A stretch of 64,000 bases of DNA from Nemophila menziesii (lineage: Eukaryota > Streptophyta > Magnoliopsida > Boraginales > Hydrophyllaceae), in assembly GCA_029959085.1 (NCBI GenBank), contig JARWIR010000015.1, forward strand, positions 7,191,017 through 7,255,016, written 5' to 3'. Of this stretch, positions 50,488 through 61,570 are shown in pieces. The translations under genes and the position numbers were made by a program. How positions within the stretch are numbered: position 1 is the first letter of the stretch; each line of letters opens with the position of its first letter. Below the pieces are notes generated by a model. The model was not told where the DNA came from. It did not search any database and saw only the letters and a list, made by a program, of their open reading frames with translations.

Positions 50488-52028
50488 ATACTTTTGAATT
50501 AGAAAAAACAACACCTACTAAAATCCAATCAAAGAGCATATGATTCTTAGTTTGTAGTACAAATTCTTTGTCAATAACACTACTCCCTACATCAATGTGA
50601 AGTCGGTTAACGTTGTATTGTTGATCTATGTATATATTTATTTTCTTCAGTCTTATCTCACTCGGTAGTTATGTTATGTGTATTATTTTGTGATTCTTGG
50701 GTATCTATGAATTAAGCTTCAAATATATGGATTTTTTTCAAGATTTGAATTAAGACAGTGATTTGGATAATGCAGTGAATCTTTTACTTGTTGATATGGA
50801 GATGCGACTGAATAATTAAATATATCGTGAAGAGAAAAATGATTAAGCTTGATGATGTTGTCTTTCTGACAATTTTTTGAGAAAAAACAGTGAACCTAAA
50901 AATGCTTAAGGTTGGGAAAACTAGCTACGTTTACTACTTAGAAATTCCTTGGAAATTCTCTTAATCAGGGTATATGATTCTTACATAACCTTATATGTAG
51001 TGGTGATACAATGGCGGAGCACATATATTTTGTTAGGGAAGGGGGGCACCGCAAATAAATTTCCAACTTTATTGCAGTATAAGTCCTCATGAAATGCGAA
51101 AATTGCAAAGAAAGATTATGAAAATTAGGGGTGGGGCGATAAGTTAATAATATATGCTTTTTTACAGGGGTATATTATTTATTTTTTTATTTTAAAATGT
51201 AAGATCCAAAATGTCATGTGGCTCCAGCTTTTACAAGTGATGAGAAGACATGATATTTAGCATAGCCTAATCAATTTTTGGAGCAATATATGAACTTTTT
51301 AAATTAATTAAGATGCATGACTTAAATAATATACAGTATAGAGAATGCTTAAACATATAGGATTATTGGTGAAAATGAAGGTACTTCATCAAGTTTGACT
51401 ATTTAATTGAGCTAACAAGTTATTATATCGATGTTAAAATACTTACTAAATTGGGTGTTAAGTTTGAAATCTGTGGAAATCCGTCTCAATATTAGAAACT
51501 ATATAGAAATACCTTCAAGAGTTATGTCAAGCATGTGATTTTGCATCTCATGTGCAAAAAGCCGATTAATTTCTTTCCCATTTAAAGGTATATGCCTGAA
51601 ATTGGTCCATCAAATTTTGCGATTTCTTTAAATATGAGATTAGATTTTCTTGGATGATTATACTCTATTGGTTCATATTAGCTGTACTAATTCACGTATT
51701 GTGTAAAAGATGGTAACTTTTAGTTTGGAAATGGGTGTGTTCGAATTGGATTAGAGTAGTAAAAGCAAGTAATTAAGGATTAAAGATTATGTAGACAACT
51801 ATTGAATACGCTAATAAAGAATGTCGTATATTTGGCATGTTTTTTGTCTATAGATTGTAAAACCTCTATTCTAACAAAGATGTAAGAACTCGTTAGGGTA
51901 CTATTTATCATATATATATATTCCTTTTTGTTGCTTGACTTGTTTTACATTAGCAGTCACTAAATAATTTCTGCTCCCCAGTTTGTAAAATTTTGTGAAG
52001 GAAAAGTACACCTCTAATGTAGTAATAT

Positions 52029-52100
52029 GAGAGAGAGAGAGATAGAGAGTTAGAGAGAGAGAGGGGGAGAGAGGAAGAGAGGGAGGGAGGGAAGGGAGGG

Positions 52101-52180
<80 letters not shown>
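52029..52180. repeat. GA/G-rich purine tract in U8
   Basis: The G-block is shorter than in U4, ending at GGGGGGAGAGAG, followed by about 75 bp of (GA)n and GATAAGAGAG. Confidence 0.8.
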
Positions 52181-52183
<3 letters not shown>

Positions 52184-53100
52184 GAGAGTTGTTGAAATGT
52201 AATTTTATTATATTTGCCGCTTTTATATATAGTTGTTTATACGTACATATCAATCATAATGGTATATCGTTAAAAATGATTTACAGCTGTTGAATATATA
52301 CAGAAGAAGTCATAAGCTAACAAATTACTGCTGGAGAAGTATGATTAGTATTCTCCTTAACACTTCACTTTATGGAAGTTTGCATCATATAAGGTAACCA
52401 AAAACTGTAGCTTTAAGTCATTTACTAAAAAGATAAGGCACTTGATCTTGGGTGGTATGTATGTATCTAAGCTTGAAAGATGTAAGGAGCAACGTGAAAT
52501 CTAACAAAGTAGTAGTCCACACCTAGAAGAGGGGAGTGATAAGAGGCACTTTGAGATAATTCAAAAGATAGGCTAACCACATAAATTTTGCAATAATGTG
52601 AGTTATTGCCCTGTATCCAGTCTCACTGTTCTTATAATGCAAAATAAATTATAGGATATTCTACAAAAGGTGATTATAATTTATGAAAAGAAAGACAACA
52701 AGTTAATCAATGATCTTGTTGTTTCTTTAAAACTCAATATGGAGAAGAAGAGAGTTGCTAAAATAGAATTTTATTCAGCCTTGAATGCATATTTGTATAT
52801 AAATTAAGTTTTTAGTTATAACTATTAAATGAAGATATATGACAACTAATATACTAACACAGTGCAGTTATGTAACGGATTAATAGATGTAAGAGTATCT
52901 CGAGCCTTCCATTATGTGATACTAATTCAGTGCATAGTGTTCAGGTACTCATGGTTGAGATGTACAAATTGTAGGTTTTTGGAATATATCATCACTATAT
53001 TGTGGTCCGAAATATATCCTCACTATATTGTGGTAAGAGGAATTTATTATGTTTTTTTTTCCGAGCTCCTAATTTGCAATTAAGATTTAATAAAGGTTAA

Positions 53101-53200
53101 TTGGGCCGGTTATATGAGTTACTGAAAATCTTAAAGCTTATTATAGCTAGGGTTTACGGTAGTCAACTGAAGGCCCATACATATATACATCCCTTTATAG
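53101..53200 (+). promoter_or_regulatory. Promoter-like block in U9
   Basis: TTGGGCC, TAGGGTTTA and AAGGCCCATA are intact. The TATA run reads CATATATACATCCC, the U5 form. Confidence 0.52.
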
Positions 53201-54028
53201 AAATCAAAGTTGTGCGGCGTATATTGTTTGTCGAAGTAGATTTGTGATTTTGGTAGCTGGAAAGGGAAAGAGAGGAAATTAAATATCATTCACTTTTAAA
53301 GCGGTGCCAGAGAGAAGATCTGCGGAAATATGTCGAAATATAATACTCCATCAGTTGAGTTCTCCATCAGATAGATTAAAGACATTAATTTGGTGGTGGA
53401 CTTGAATTCAAGTCCATCAGATCAGTTTGGGGTTTTGTCCCTGTTGTAAAAGTTTTGTGAAAGGAAAAAGTCACAATCCAAATCTAGCTCCAGCTCCAGC
53501 GCTCCTGCTCCAGTTCTATCTCTTGTCCAGGTTCCAGTTCCTTCTACTTTCACGGGACCTTTAGGCTCCATAATAATAATACTTTATCCAAGATAGAAAA
53601 CTTATATATATTCTGCATATATCTTATTCTCAAGCCATGGGATTTCAAATAGGAAATTAGCTGTAATGGAAATTCTCCCTTCGTTGAAGGCTTTGATCTA
53701 GATGGACCATTTCGACAACATTCCCAATTTCGTTGGTTAACTCAAGACTTTTTGTAGTGTTAGTTTGTTAAAGCCTTAGATTGTATCTACTAAAAAATAA
53801 GGGCATAAATTTACTGATGCACGAACCAAGTAAAAGGATATTCTTTCAATTTGTTTCTTTTAGGTTTTAGTTAACTAATATGTTACATAACTCATGTGTT
53901 TATACTATTTGGTTATTTTTAAAATAAGACTAATAATTTATACGTAGATCATAAAATGTAAATGTACATAAATTTTTAAGTATATAAATAATAATTCTTT
54001 TAGATAATACATAATTAATAGGGGCAAG

Positions 54029-54139
54029 ACTTCCATCATATATTGGATGGTCCAATATTCATAGCATATCTATTAATTATAATAGCAAAACACATATCAT
54101 TATGTTAATTAGGTGACCATACAATATTGGATGGAAGAT
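54029..54139. repeat. Nested inverted repeat in U9
   Basis: The right arm carries the CCATACAATATTGG change also seen in U4 and U1. Confidence 0.5.
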
Positions 54140-54590
54140 ATTTCCAAATTATAGAGTTTAAAAAAAATCATAATATGAAATATAACTATTTTTATGATTA
54201 ACAATACACATCTTGTGTTTCTCTAAAACAAAATGTAGTATTAAAAATTTATTTATTTTTCTATAAATTTAAAAACGTAAACATTAACCCTAACCCGTCC
54301 ATTTTAACTATAAAGATAGGAATTCATCATTAAGGTCTCACGCCGCCACTATTTTATTACTATTTGATATCTCATTCTCTTCTAATCTGATTTATATTCT
54401 TATCATTTCTTCTCCTTTTTATAATGTTTCTTTAGTTTCCAATTTCGATTTTAAACAAGTGGATTCACTATCTTTTATGTCTCAGATCGATGGACATTTC
54501 ATTTCAATTTAAATGTATGTATTTCTTGATCTATTTTTATTTTTTTTGATAAACTTTATATGCTAATACAAATTGTTCCACCGGCTACAG

Positions 54591-55073
54591 AAGACAACAA
54601 CAGATCAATGTGCTCAGCGATCTTGCTTCAAGGTTGTCTGATGACCCGTCTCTGTTCAACTTTTATGCTTCTAAAGTAAGTCAATACAATCTTATCTAAT
54701 TTTAAACATTTGACTCACCATTTCTCATGCTCTCTATGTCTCTCTTTGTTTCAAGGAAACAACTTCTGTTGGGCCTACTAAGTGAAAAAAGAAAACCTGG
54801 GCGTCCAGCGAAGCCCAAGCCCCGTGTATCACCCCTACCAGCCCAATCCAGCCTTCGAACTCCAATTGTGGCCCAGCCTACTCCTCCTACTGTTCCTGTG
54901 GGCCACGACATCCCTACCCAGACTGCTCCTGTGGGCCACCACATCCCTACCCAGACTGCTCCTACGCAAGGTATGTGCACTTTATAATAAAAATAATTTT
55001 GTGTCAGTCATCATGCATAATTCTCTACTTCTAATCTTTAGTTGGAGACACTCAACTCAAGTTTAACTTATGA
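54591..55073 (+). pseudogene. Deleted AT-hook/repeat gene copy in U9
   Basis: Exon A 54591-54675 carries CGG to CAG, GAC to AAC and CAA to AAA. The acceptor before exon B is TTTCAAG instead of TTTCCAG. Exon B 54756-54970 has lost 29 bp between GGGCCTAC and TAAGTG, so the spliced frame reads CCT ACT AAG TGA and stops. Exon C 55042-55073 is normal. See the findings for a new ATG-led ORF created by this deletion. Confidence 0.5.
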
Positions 55074-56711
55074 TGGCCTAAGTGCACGTTACCTCCTTTA
55101 ACTATTTTCTAGTATGTGATTTTGGCCATACATTGTAATAAACTATTCAAACCTCCTTAAACTTGTTTTTTTTTCAACCGTTGTTAACTAAGTAATGCCA
55201 ATTTACTATTATACCCTTTCATATAATTACTTTTCATGACTTATTGTCTCCTTTCGGATCTCTCTCTGTAAAGACATCACCTTTTTAGAACAAATCTTCC
55301 TCGACTAGATTTTTCAATTAGATTTGCATACAAAACAAGCCTATTTGTGGTCCCATATAATTTTGATAGAACGTAATTTAGGTACTGTTGAATATTATTT
55401 TATGGTGTGTTGTGGCACCTATTGTTTTTAATAGTTGTGTACATCTGTAATTAGGATTTTTAGTTATGATTTGGTATAAAGTTTATCGGATCTGGTGGTT
55501 CGGTGAAAAATACGTAAATAACTGTACATTTGTGTTGTTTTCAGGTGCGCGAAAGTGCAATTTTAAGGTTTATCCACGAGAAAATATAGTTTTGAGGTGT
55601 ATTATTATTTTTACCCAAAAAAAAGGTTCTTTGTTATTGCACATTTTTTGGTTCACAATAGTGTTAAGGTGCTGATGTGAGTGCGTGTTTTTATTACTCT
55701 TTGTGCAATCTTAATTAACATTTCAAATATCAATTGTGAGTGTTAATGTGCTTATGTTCTCTAATTCTGCAGATATAATAGTGTGCTTTGAAGATCCGAG
55801 TTGAAGTCAATCTGGTTTTGTGATTTAATGTTTGTTTATTGTTTAACGAAAAAGATTTGTCGGTTTTTTAATTTTTTGTGTTTTTTTGGGTAATAAATAT
55901 GCTGTAGTGGTTTTGTGATTTTTTCTTAGGTTTTGATGTTAAATTAAAAGTTTGAATGATTGCAAAATTGAAAGGTGGTGCATAAATTTTGGTGGAATGT
56001 ACTTTTCTTTTTACTGAATTTAACTGTACAAAAAAGATGAAAAAGAAGTTCTCTACACAAAAATTTACCAAAAAACTAAATTATGTTTAATCTAAATTAG
56101 CACAATTACGATAAGTTTAAATATTACTAAATACATCTTAATAGAGGCATCATACTTTAAGGTTGCCTTTAATTCAAAAAGGTCACCGAAATAAAAAGAC
56201 ACTCATGCCTAGGTATATTAAATATATCCATATTTGAGACACCATGAGAGTGAAGATGATTTGAATCATGTGGCATGTCAAATATTACAATATGAAATGT
56301 GGTATACCACAAATGAAATACCTACTTTTGGGCAAATTTAGAAGGAGAAATTGATAATTGAGGAGGTCCCACGTTGTTGTTTGACCCGGGAAAGCTTTCC
56401 CACGTGTTGAAATACCTAATAAGTGATACTATTTACCATTAACTACACAATTTCTTGCAAATAAAAGAAATTTGAAAGAGATTTATTTAACAAAAAAAAC
56501 CTACTTTTGGGCAAATTTGGAAGGAAAAATTGATAATTGAGGCGGTCCCACGTTGTTGATTGACCCGGGCAAGTTTTTCAAGTCTTGATATAATTTTTGA
56601 TGATGAATTGTGGAAAAAAATTGGGAGAGTTTTGAGAGAAAGAAAGAGAAATTATAAAATAATTGTGTTTTGAGTATCTCAATTCGCAACTTGCTATAAT
56701 AAATACGCTAC

Positions 56712-57039
56712 CACTAATTGCGACTACACAAGTAGTCGCCAAAGACTCAAAAGTAGTTGTTAGTAATAACTTATAACGACTACTTTAAGTAGTCGTTAAA
56801 TAATCCAACCTAAAGCGACTACACATTGGCGGTGGGAAATTAATTAAAAAATACAAAAACCCACAAGCGACTACTTCTTGTAGTCGTTAAAAAAAAATTA
56901 CTAACGACTACTACTGGGTAGTCGAGAAACATACCATGTAGTCGTTAAAGGCATGTAGTCGTTAGTGGTGCTTGTCTTTAGCGACTACATCGCGTAGTCG
57001 CGAAAAGTTTAGTCACTAGAGGCTTGCGCTGTAGTAGTG
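56712..57039. mobile_element. CACTA-like hairpin cluster in U9
   Basis: Nearly complete length. Private changes include GTTAAAAAAAAATTAC and TTTAGTCACTAG near the right end. Confidence 0.5.
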
Positions 57040-58018
57040 ATACTTTTGAATTAGAAAAAAAAACACCTACTAAAATCCAATCAAAGAGCATATGATTCTT
57101 AGTTTGTAGTACAAATTCTTTGTCAATAACACTCCTCCCTACATCAATGTGAAGTCGGTTAACGTTGTATTGTTGATATATGTATATATTTATTTTCTTC
57201 AGTCTTATCTCACTCGGTTGTTATGTTATGTGTATTATTTTGTGATTCTTGGGTATCTATGAATTAAGCTTCAAATATATGGATTTTTTTTCAAGATTTG
57301 AATTAAGACAGTGATTTGATGCTTTTACTTGTTGATATGGAGATGCGACTAAATAATTAAATATATCGTGAAGAGAAAAATGATTAAGGTTGATGATGTT
57401 GTCTTTCTGACAATTTTTGAGAAAAAACAGTGAACCTAAAAATGCTTAAGGTTGGGAAAACTAGCTACGTTTACTACTTAGAAATTCCTTGGAAATTCTC
57501 TTAATCAGGGTATATGATTCTTACATAACCTTATATGCAGTGGTGATGCAATGGCGGAGCACATATGTTTTGTTAGGGAAGGGGGGCACCGCAAATAAAT
57601 TTCCAACTTAATTGCAGTATAAGTCCTCATGAAATGCGAAAATTTTAAAGAAAGATTATGAAAATTAGGGGTGGGGCGATAAGTTAATAATATATGCTTT
57701 TTTACAGGGGTATATTATTTATTTTTTTATTTTAAAATGTAAGATCCAAAATGTCATGTGGCTCCAGCTTTTACAAGTGATAAGAAGACATGATATTTAG
57801 CATAGCCTAATCAATTTTTGGAGCAATATATGAACGTTTTAAATTAATTAAGATGCATGACTTAAATGATATACAGTATAGAGAATGATTAAACATATAG
57901 GATTATTGGTGAAAATGAAGGTACTTCATCAAGTTTGACTATTTAATTGAGCTAACAAGTTTTTATATCGATGTTAAAATACTTACTAAATTGAGTGTTA
58001 AATTTGAAATCTGTGGAA

Positions 58019-58764
58019 ATCCACGAGAAAATATAGTTTTGAGGTGTTTTATTATTTTTACCCAAAAAAAAGGTTCTTTGTTATTGCACATTTTTTGGTT
58101 CACAATAGTGTTAAGGTGCTAATGTGAGTGCGTGCTTTTATTACTCTTTGTGCAATCTTAATTAACATTTCAAATATCAATTGTGAGTGTTAATGTGCTT
58201 ATGTTCTCTAATTCTGCAGATATAATAGTGTGCTTTGAAGATCCGAGTTGAAGTCAATCTGGTTTTGTGATTTAATGTTTGTTTATTGTTTAACGGAAAA
58301 GATTTGTCGGTTTTTTAATTTTTTGTGTTTTTTTGGGCAATAAATATGATGTAGTGGTTTTGTGATTTTTTCTTAGGTTTTGATGTTAAATTAAAAGTTT
58401 GAATGATTGCAATATTGAAAGGTGGTGCATAAATTTTGGTCGAATGTACTTTTCTTTTTACTGAATTTAACTGTACAAAAAAGATGAAAAAGAAGTTCTC
58501 TACACAAAAATTTACTAAAAAACTAAATTATGTTTAATTCAAATTAGCACAATTACGATAAGTTTAAATATTACTAAATACATCTTAATAGAGGCATCAT
58601 ACTTTAAGGTTGCCTTTTATTCAAAAAGATCACCGAAGTAAAAAGACACTCATGCCTAGGTATATTAAATATATCCATATTTGAGACGCCATGAGAGTGA
58701 AGATGATTTGAATCATATGGCATGTCAAATATTACAATATGAAATGTGGTATACCACAAATGAA
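58019..58764. repeat. Back-jumped partial unit at the right array edge
   Basis: These 742 bp correspond to U2 9457-10199, from CCACGAGAAAATATAG to GGTATACCACAAATGAA. They follow U9 directly in the same orientation. The two unit positions joined here share ATCC at the junction. After 58764 the sequence stops matching any unit. Confidence 0.92.
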
Positions 58765-59180
58765 TATCGAGAGTCGTGAGAATCAACTAGATTTTTTAAA
58801 AGATTTTATTTGACATAACCAATCCTTTCGTTTTACTAATTGCTACCCTGTCAAGTTAAATTTATGTTAACTCCATTATCTTTCTTGTTCAACATTAAGT
58901 GGACATCATTTGCGATTGTGCGTGTTAACTGATCTTGAGTTCCTAATGCCTCTATTTAATCTTATAGAATAGGGATAATCTGGAGTGATACTGACTTGGT
59001 AAAAAAGAGGACTTATATTCATATCAATACAAGATACAATGTTTAGCAAGCATTATTTATAAATCTGATTTATAGTATATACTTAACAGGGCTCACTGAA
59101 TTTGTTAGACTTTTTTTTTTTTTGGTGAAAGAATATATATAAGATAAATATAAAGTACAAATAATAAGTTCGGACCATGA
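58765..59180. repeat. Dispersed flank repeat, copy 1, abutting the array
   Basis: Begins ATATCGAGAGTCGTGAGAATC at the array edge and matches 61106-61500 with many substitutions (shared: CAACTAGAT, AAGATTTTATT, TGACTTGGTAAAAAAGA, ATACAAGATA). The last 170 bp also match 60525-60730, up to ATAATAAGTTC. No coding potential is seen. The type of element is unknown. The left end coincides with the end of the array. Confidence 0.7.
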
Positions 59181-59867
59181 TGGTGGATTATAGTTTGTAA
59201 AACAGATATAGTCAGTGTGCTAATCGAAATTTTGAACAAACAAAAAATACTCATAGGATTGGAAAGGATTAAGAAGTCTACCATATAGATAAGTCCCTGT
59301 GTAAGGATGGACATAAAAGTTTTTTTTTACCTTGAGGTACTCGTTAACCCAACACTTTTTGCTACCAATAATTCTATTAATAAACAGCAAAATTTTTGTG
59401 CAGACTAATACTACTACATAGCCAAACATAGCCCTTTCTCTGAGCATGACTCTGATCGCACCCTCAATTACTTACATTTAGAATTTAGAATAGATAATGA
59501 AAAATTTCACATCTAAGTTATGCTACATAATCAACTATAGCGTATTATTCTAGGATATATTTCGCTTTTTTTTTTGCATTCAACAAGTACCAGAGAAAAA
59601 TATTAACCAACAAAGACATAAAAATAAAATCTGGAAATCAAGAAATACAAAATTGTTCATACATTTTCTTGATGTAGATTTATATTACAATTAAATTAAA
59701 TTCTATGTATCATTTTAATTTAAGCGCCCAATATTTGAAAGCAATAATTTTTAAGATTATCTAACATATGATTATAATGGTAAATGATTATTTTATCTTC
59801 AATTAAGAATGTAATATAACCTAAATCATGAATCTTCAAAGTTTAACATAACGGTCTATTAGGTATA
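59181..59867. other. Unidentified AT-rich flank
   Basis: No gene or repeat unit was recognised. Open frames here are short, on the minus strand, and show no motif. Confidence 0.5.
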
Positions 59868-60120
59868 CACTACAAAAAAGGTTTTCTTTAGCGGCAAAAA
59901 AAAAATTGATAGCTATTTATTTGCCGCAATAAGTCCGTGTATCTAAAGACATAATTTGTAGCAAATTATTTATTTTTTTCTTTATTAGCTCTATCCTTAG
60001 CTGCAAATATTGCCGCTAAATATATAATTAGAGGTCATTTTGGTGTTGGCGCGATAAATGTTGTATGTAAAAATATCATTAGAAACCATTTTAGTATTGC
60101 TGCAATATATATTGTCTTTA
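59868..60120 (+). mobile_element. CACTA-type terminus and remnant
   Basis: CACTACAAAAAAGG at 59868, followed by TTTAGCGGCAAA and later TTGCCGCTAAAT, is the usual look of a plant CACTA (En/Spm) end with subterminal repeats. Two diverged repeats follow (ATTAGAGGTCATTTTGGTG and ATTAGAAACCATTTTAGTA). No matching TAGTG end or target duplication was found, so the right limit is approximate. Its subterminal motif (AGCGGCAA) differs from the GCGACTAC motif inside the array units, so it is another family. Confidence 0.5.
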
Positions 60121-60524
60121 ATGATACTATTTGTTGTAATGATAAAAGAAAGCGTAGAAATTAAAACTTCAATCATTAGAAAGAAAAAAACATGTCCCCT
60201 AAATTCTATGTTCGTAAATCAACCAAAAGTTGATTTTACAAAAAAATAAATTAACCTTATTCTTGAACAATCAATTTTGAAAAACAATAAGCAAACTTCT
60301 TGTATGTGTTATCTTTAGAAATATTGACGTGATAGTTTAATAGCGTGAATTGTTATAGACAATGTAGAGGGTAATTAAGGATTTTTTTACAAAATAGTAG
60401 TCCAAGTTGTAAAATCAATAATAGTGATGTCAAAGTGGTCAAGTATCACAAAAAAACTAGTTTTTTAATAATTAGGCCAAAGATAAATAGAATTTCATGT
60501 TCAGGTAGGGGATGAACCTAAGTA
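60121..60524. other. Unidentified AT-rich flank
   Basis: Nothing recognised between the CACTA-type remnant and the next dispersed repeat copy. Confidence 0.4.
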
Positions 60525-60650
60525 TTCATAAGGAGGACTTATATTTATATCAATACAAGATATAATTTTTAAGAAAGCATTATGTACAAATCTGATTTAT
60601 AGTATATACTTAACATGGCTCACTGAATTTGGTGGATCTTTTTTTCGTTG

Positions 60651-60712
<62 letters not shown>

Positions 60713-60730
60713 TACAGATAATAAGTTCAC
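60525..60730. repeat. Dispersed flank repeat, copy 2 (partial)
   Basis: Matches 59005-59178: GGAGGACTTATATTTATATC, then ATACAAGATATAA, GATTTATAGTATATACTTAAC and CTCACTGAATTTG, ending in ATAATAAGTTC. A long TA run sits where copy 1 has GAATATATATAAG. Confidence 0.7.
60654..60702. repeat. (TA)n microsatellite
   Basis: About 49 bp of uninterrupted TA inside repeat copy 2. The apparent IYIYIY peptides on both strands are its translation only. Confidence 0.9.
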
Positions 60731-61018
60731 AAACGGCATACCTTGGATGGATTCCACAAATGGCAAAATGATGTGCAACTTCATCGCCGTGGCTATTAAC
60801 CTCGTGTTTCCTTTGTCATTGTTCTTATATTGCACACGTGAAGAAATAGGTATGGGAGGACGATTCTAACTAACAACATCTTTCTTCTTTTTTAGAACGA
60901 ACGGTGTCTTCTAAAGATTCTCTTTTACGATCACTGGCGCAATCACCTATTCTTCAACCTTCTCTACAATTTCTTCTACTTCTTTAGGCTTAGAGGTTGA
61001 CTCCTTCTCTTTCCTCTG
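60730..61018 (-). pseudogene. Ty3/gypsy-type gag remnant
   Basis: On the minus strand one continuous frame of about 96 codons is interrupted only by three TAG codons (60947-60949, 60911-60913 and 60866-60868). It starts Lys/Glu-rich (KPKEVEEIVEKVEE), passes a Lys run and NRPPIPISS, and reaches LHIILPFVESIQGMPFV. A charged Lys/Glu/Pro-rich linker followed by PP-x-P and then LHI-x-x-P-FVE-x-I-x-x-MP is characteristic of the C-terminal gag region of plant Ty3/gypsy retrotransposon polyproteins. All three stops are one C-to-T step from CAG. No protease, reverse transcriptase or LTR was recognised nearby, so this is a fragment. Confidence 0.6.
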
Positions 61019-61105
61019 TATAAAGGTTACATAATATTCAAAGATAGATAGAAACTCATGCCTTGAAATGAAATAAAATACAAACAAAGTGTTCAACAAT
61101 GAGAT

Positions 61106-61493
61106 GAAACAATATCAAGAGTCATGATAACCAACTAGATATTTGAAAAGATTTTATTAGATATAACCAAACATTTGGTTTTACTAATTGCTGCCTTGTC
61201 AAGTAAAAATTATATTAACTCCCATTTCTTTTGCTTGTTCCAAAGTAAGTGGACATTATTGCCGATTTTTCGTGTTAGCTGATCTTAAATTCCTAATGCC
61301 CCTATTTAGGTCTTCTACAGCTCAAGGAAAGTCTTGAGTGATGCTGACTTGGTAAAAAAGACGACTTTTATTCCTATCTATACAAGATATAATGTTTAAG
61401 TAAGCATTATGTACAAATTAAGTCTGATTTCTAGTATACACTTAACAAGAGCTAACTGATTTTGTTAGATTTTTTTCTTATTTGTTGGTGAAA

Positions 61494-61500
<7 letters not shown>
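61106..61500. repeat. Dispersed flank repeat, copy 3
   Basis: Begins ATATCAAGAGTCATGATAACC and aligns by eye to copy 1 for its whole length, ending GGTGAAAGAATATATA where the TA run starts. The alignment holds to the left end of copy 1, so copy 1 is cut by the array within a few bases of this start. Confidence 0.7.

Positions 61501-61567
<67 letters not shown>
61496..61567. repeat. (TA)n microsatellite
   Basis: About 72 bp of pure TA, at the same place in the dispersed repeat as the run at 60654. Confidence 0.9.

Positions 61568-61570
<3 letters not shown>

Larger units (their letters stand above)
46088..52680. repeat. Tandem unit U8
   Basis: Eighth period, 6593 bp, the closest relative of U4 over most of its length. 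Small private changes include TTCCATTACATGATAC near 46315, ATAAATATATAATTAAT near 47407 and TTTTTGGAAAATTTGG near 49951. Confidence 0.95.
52681..58022. repeat. Tandem unit U9 (truncated on the right)
   Basis: Ninth period, following the standard order until CTGTGGAAATCC, which in U2 lies at 11919-11930 and continues as GTCTCAATAT. Here it continues as ACGAGAAAATATAG, which belongs about 2.47 kb earlier in the unit. U9 therefore lacks the TA/GA/G tract and the unit tail. Internal deletions include 29 bp in exon B (near 54779) and 29 bp near 55570, plus a short one near 57319. Confidence 0.93.

Noticed and set aside
1..58764. Direct-repeat array as a CRISPR array
   Set aside because: The units are 6.5 kb of plant-like sequence; there are no short repeats with unique spacers and no cas genes.
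60058..60249. 63-codon frame in the CACTA-type remnant
   Set aside because: It reads across diverged subterminal repeats and AT-rich DNA, with no motif.
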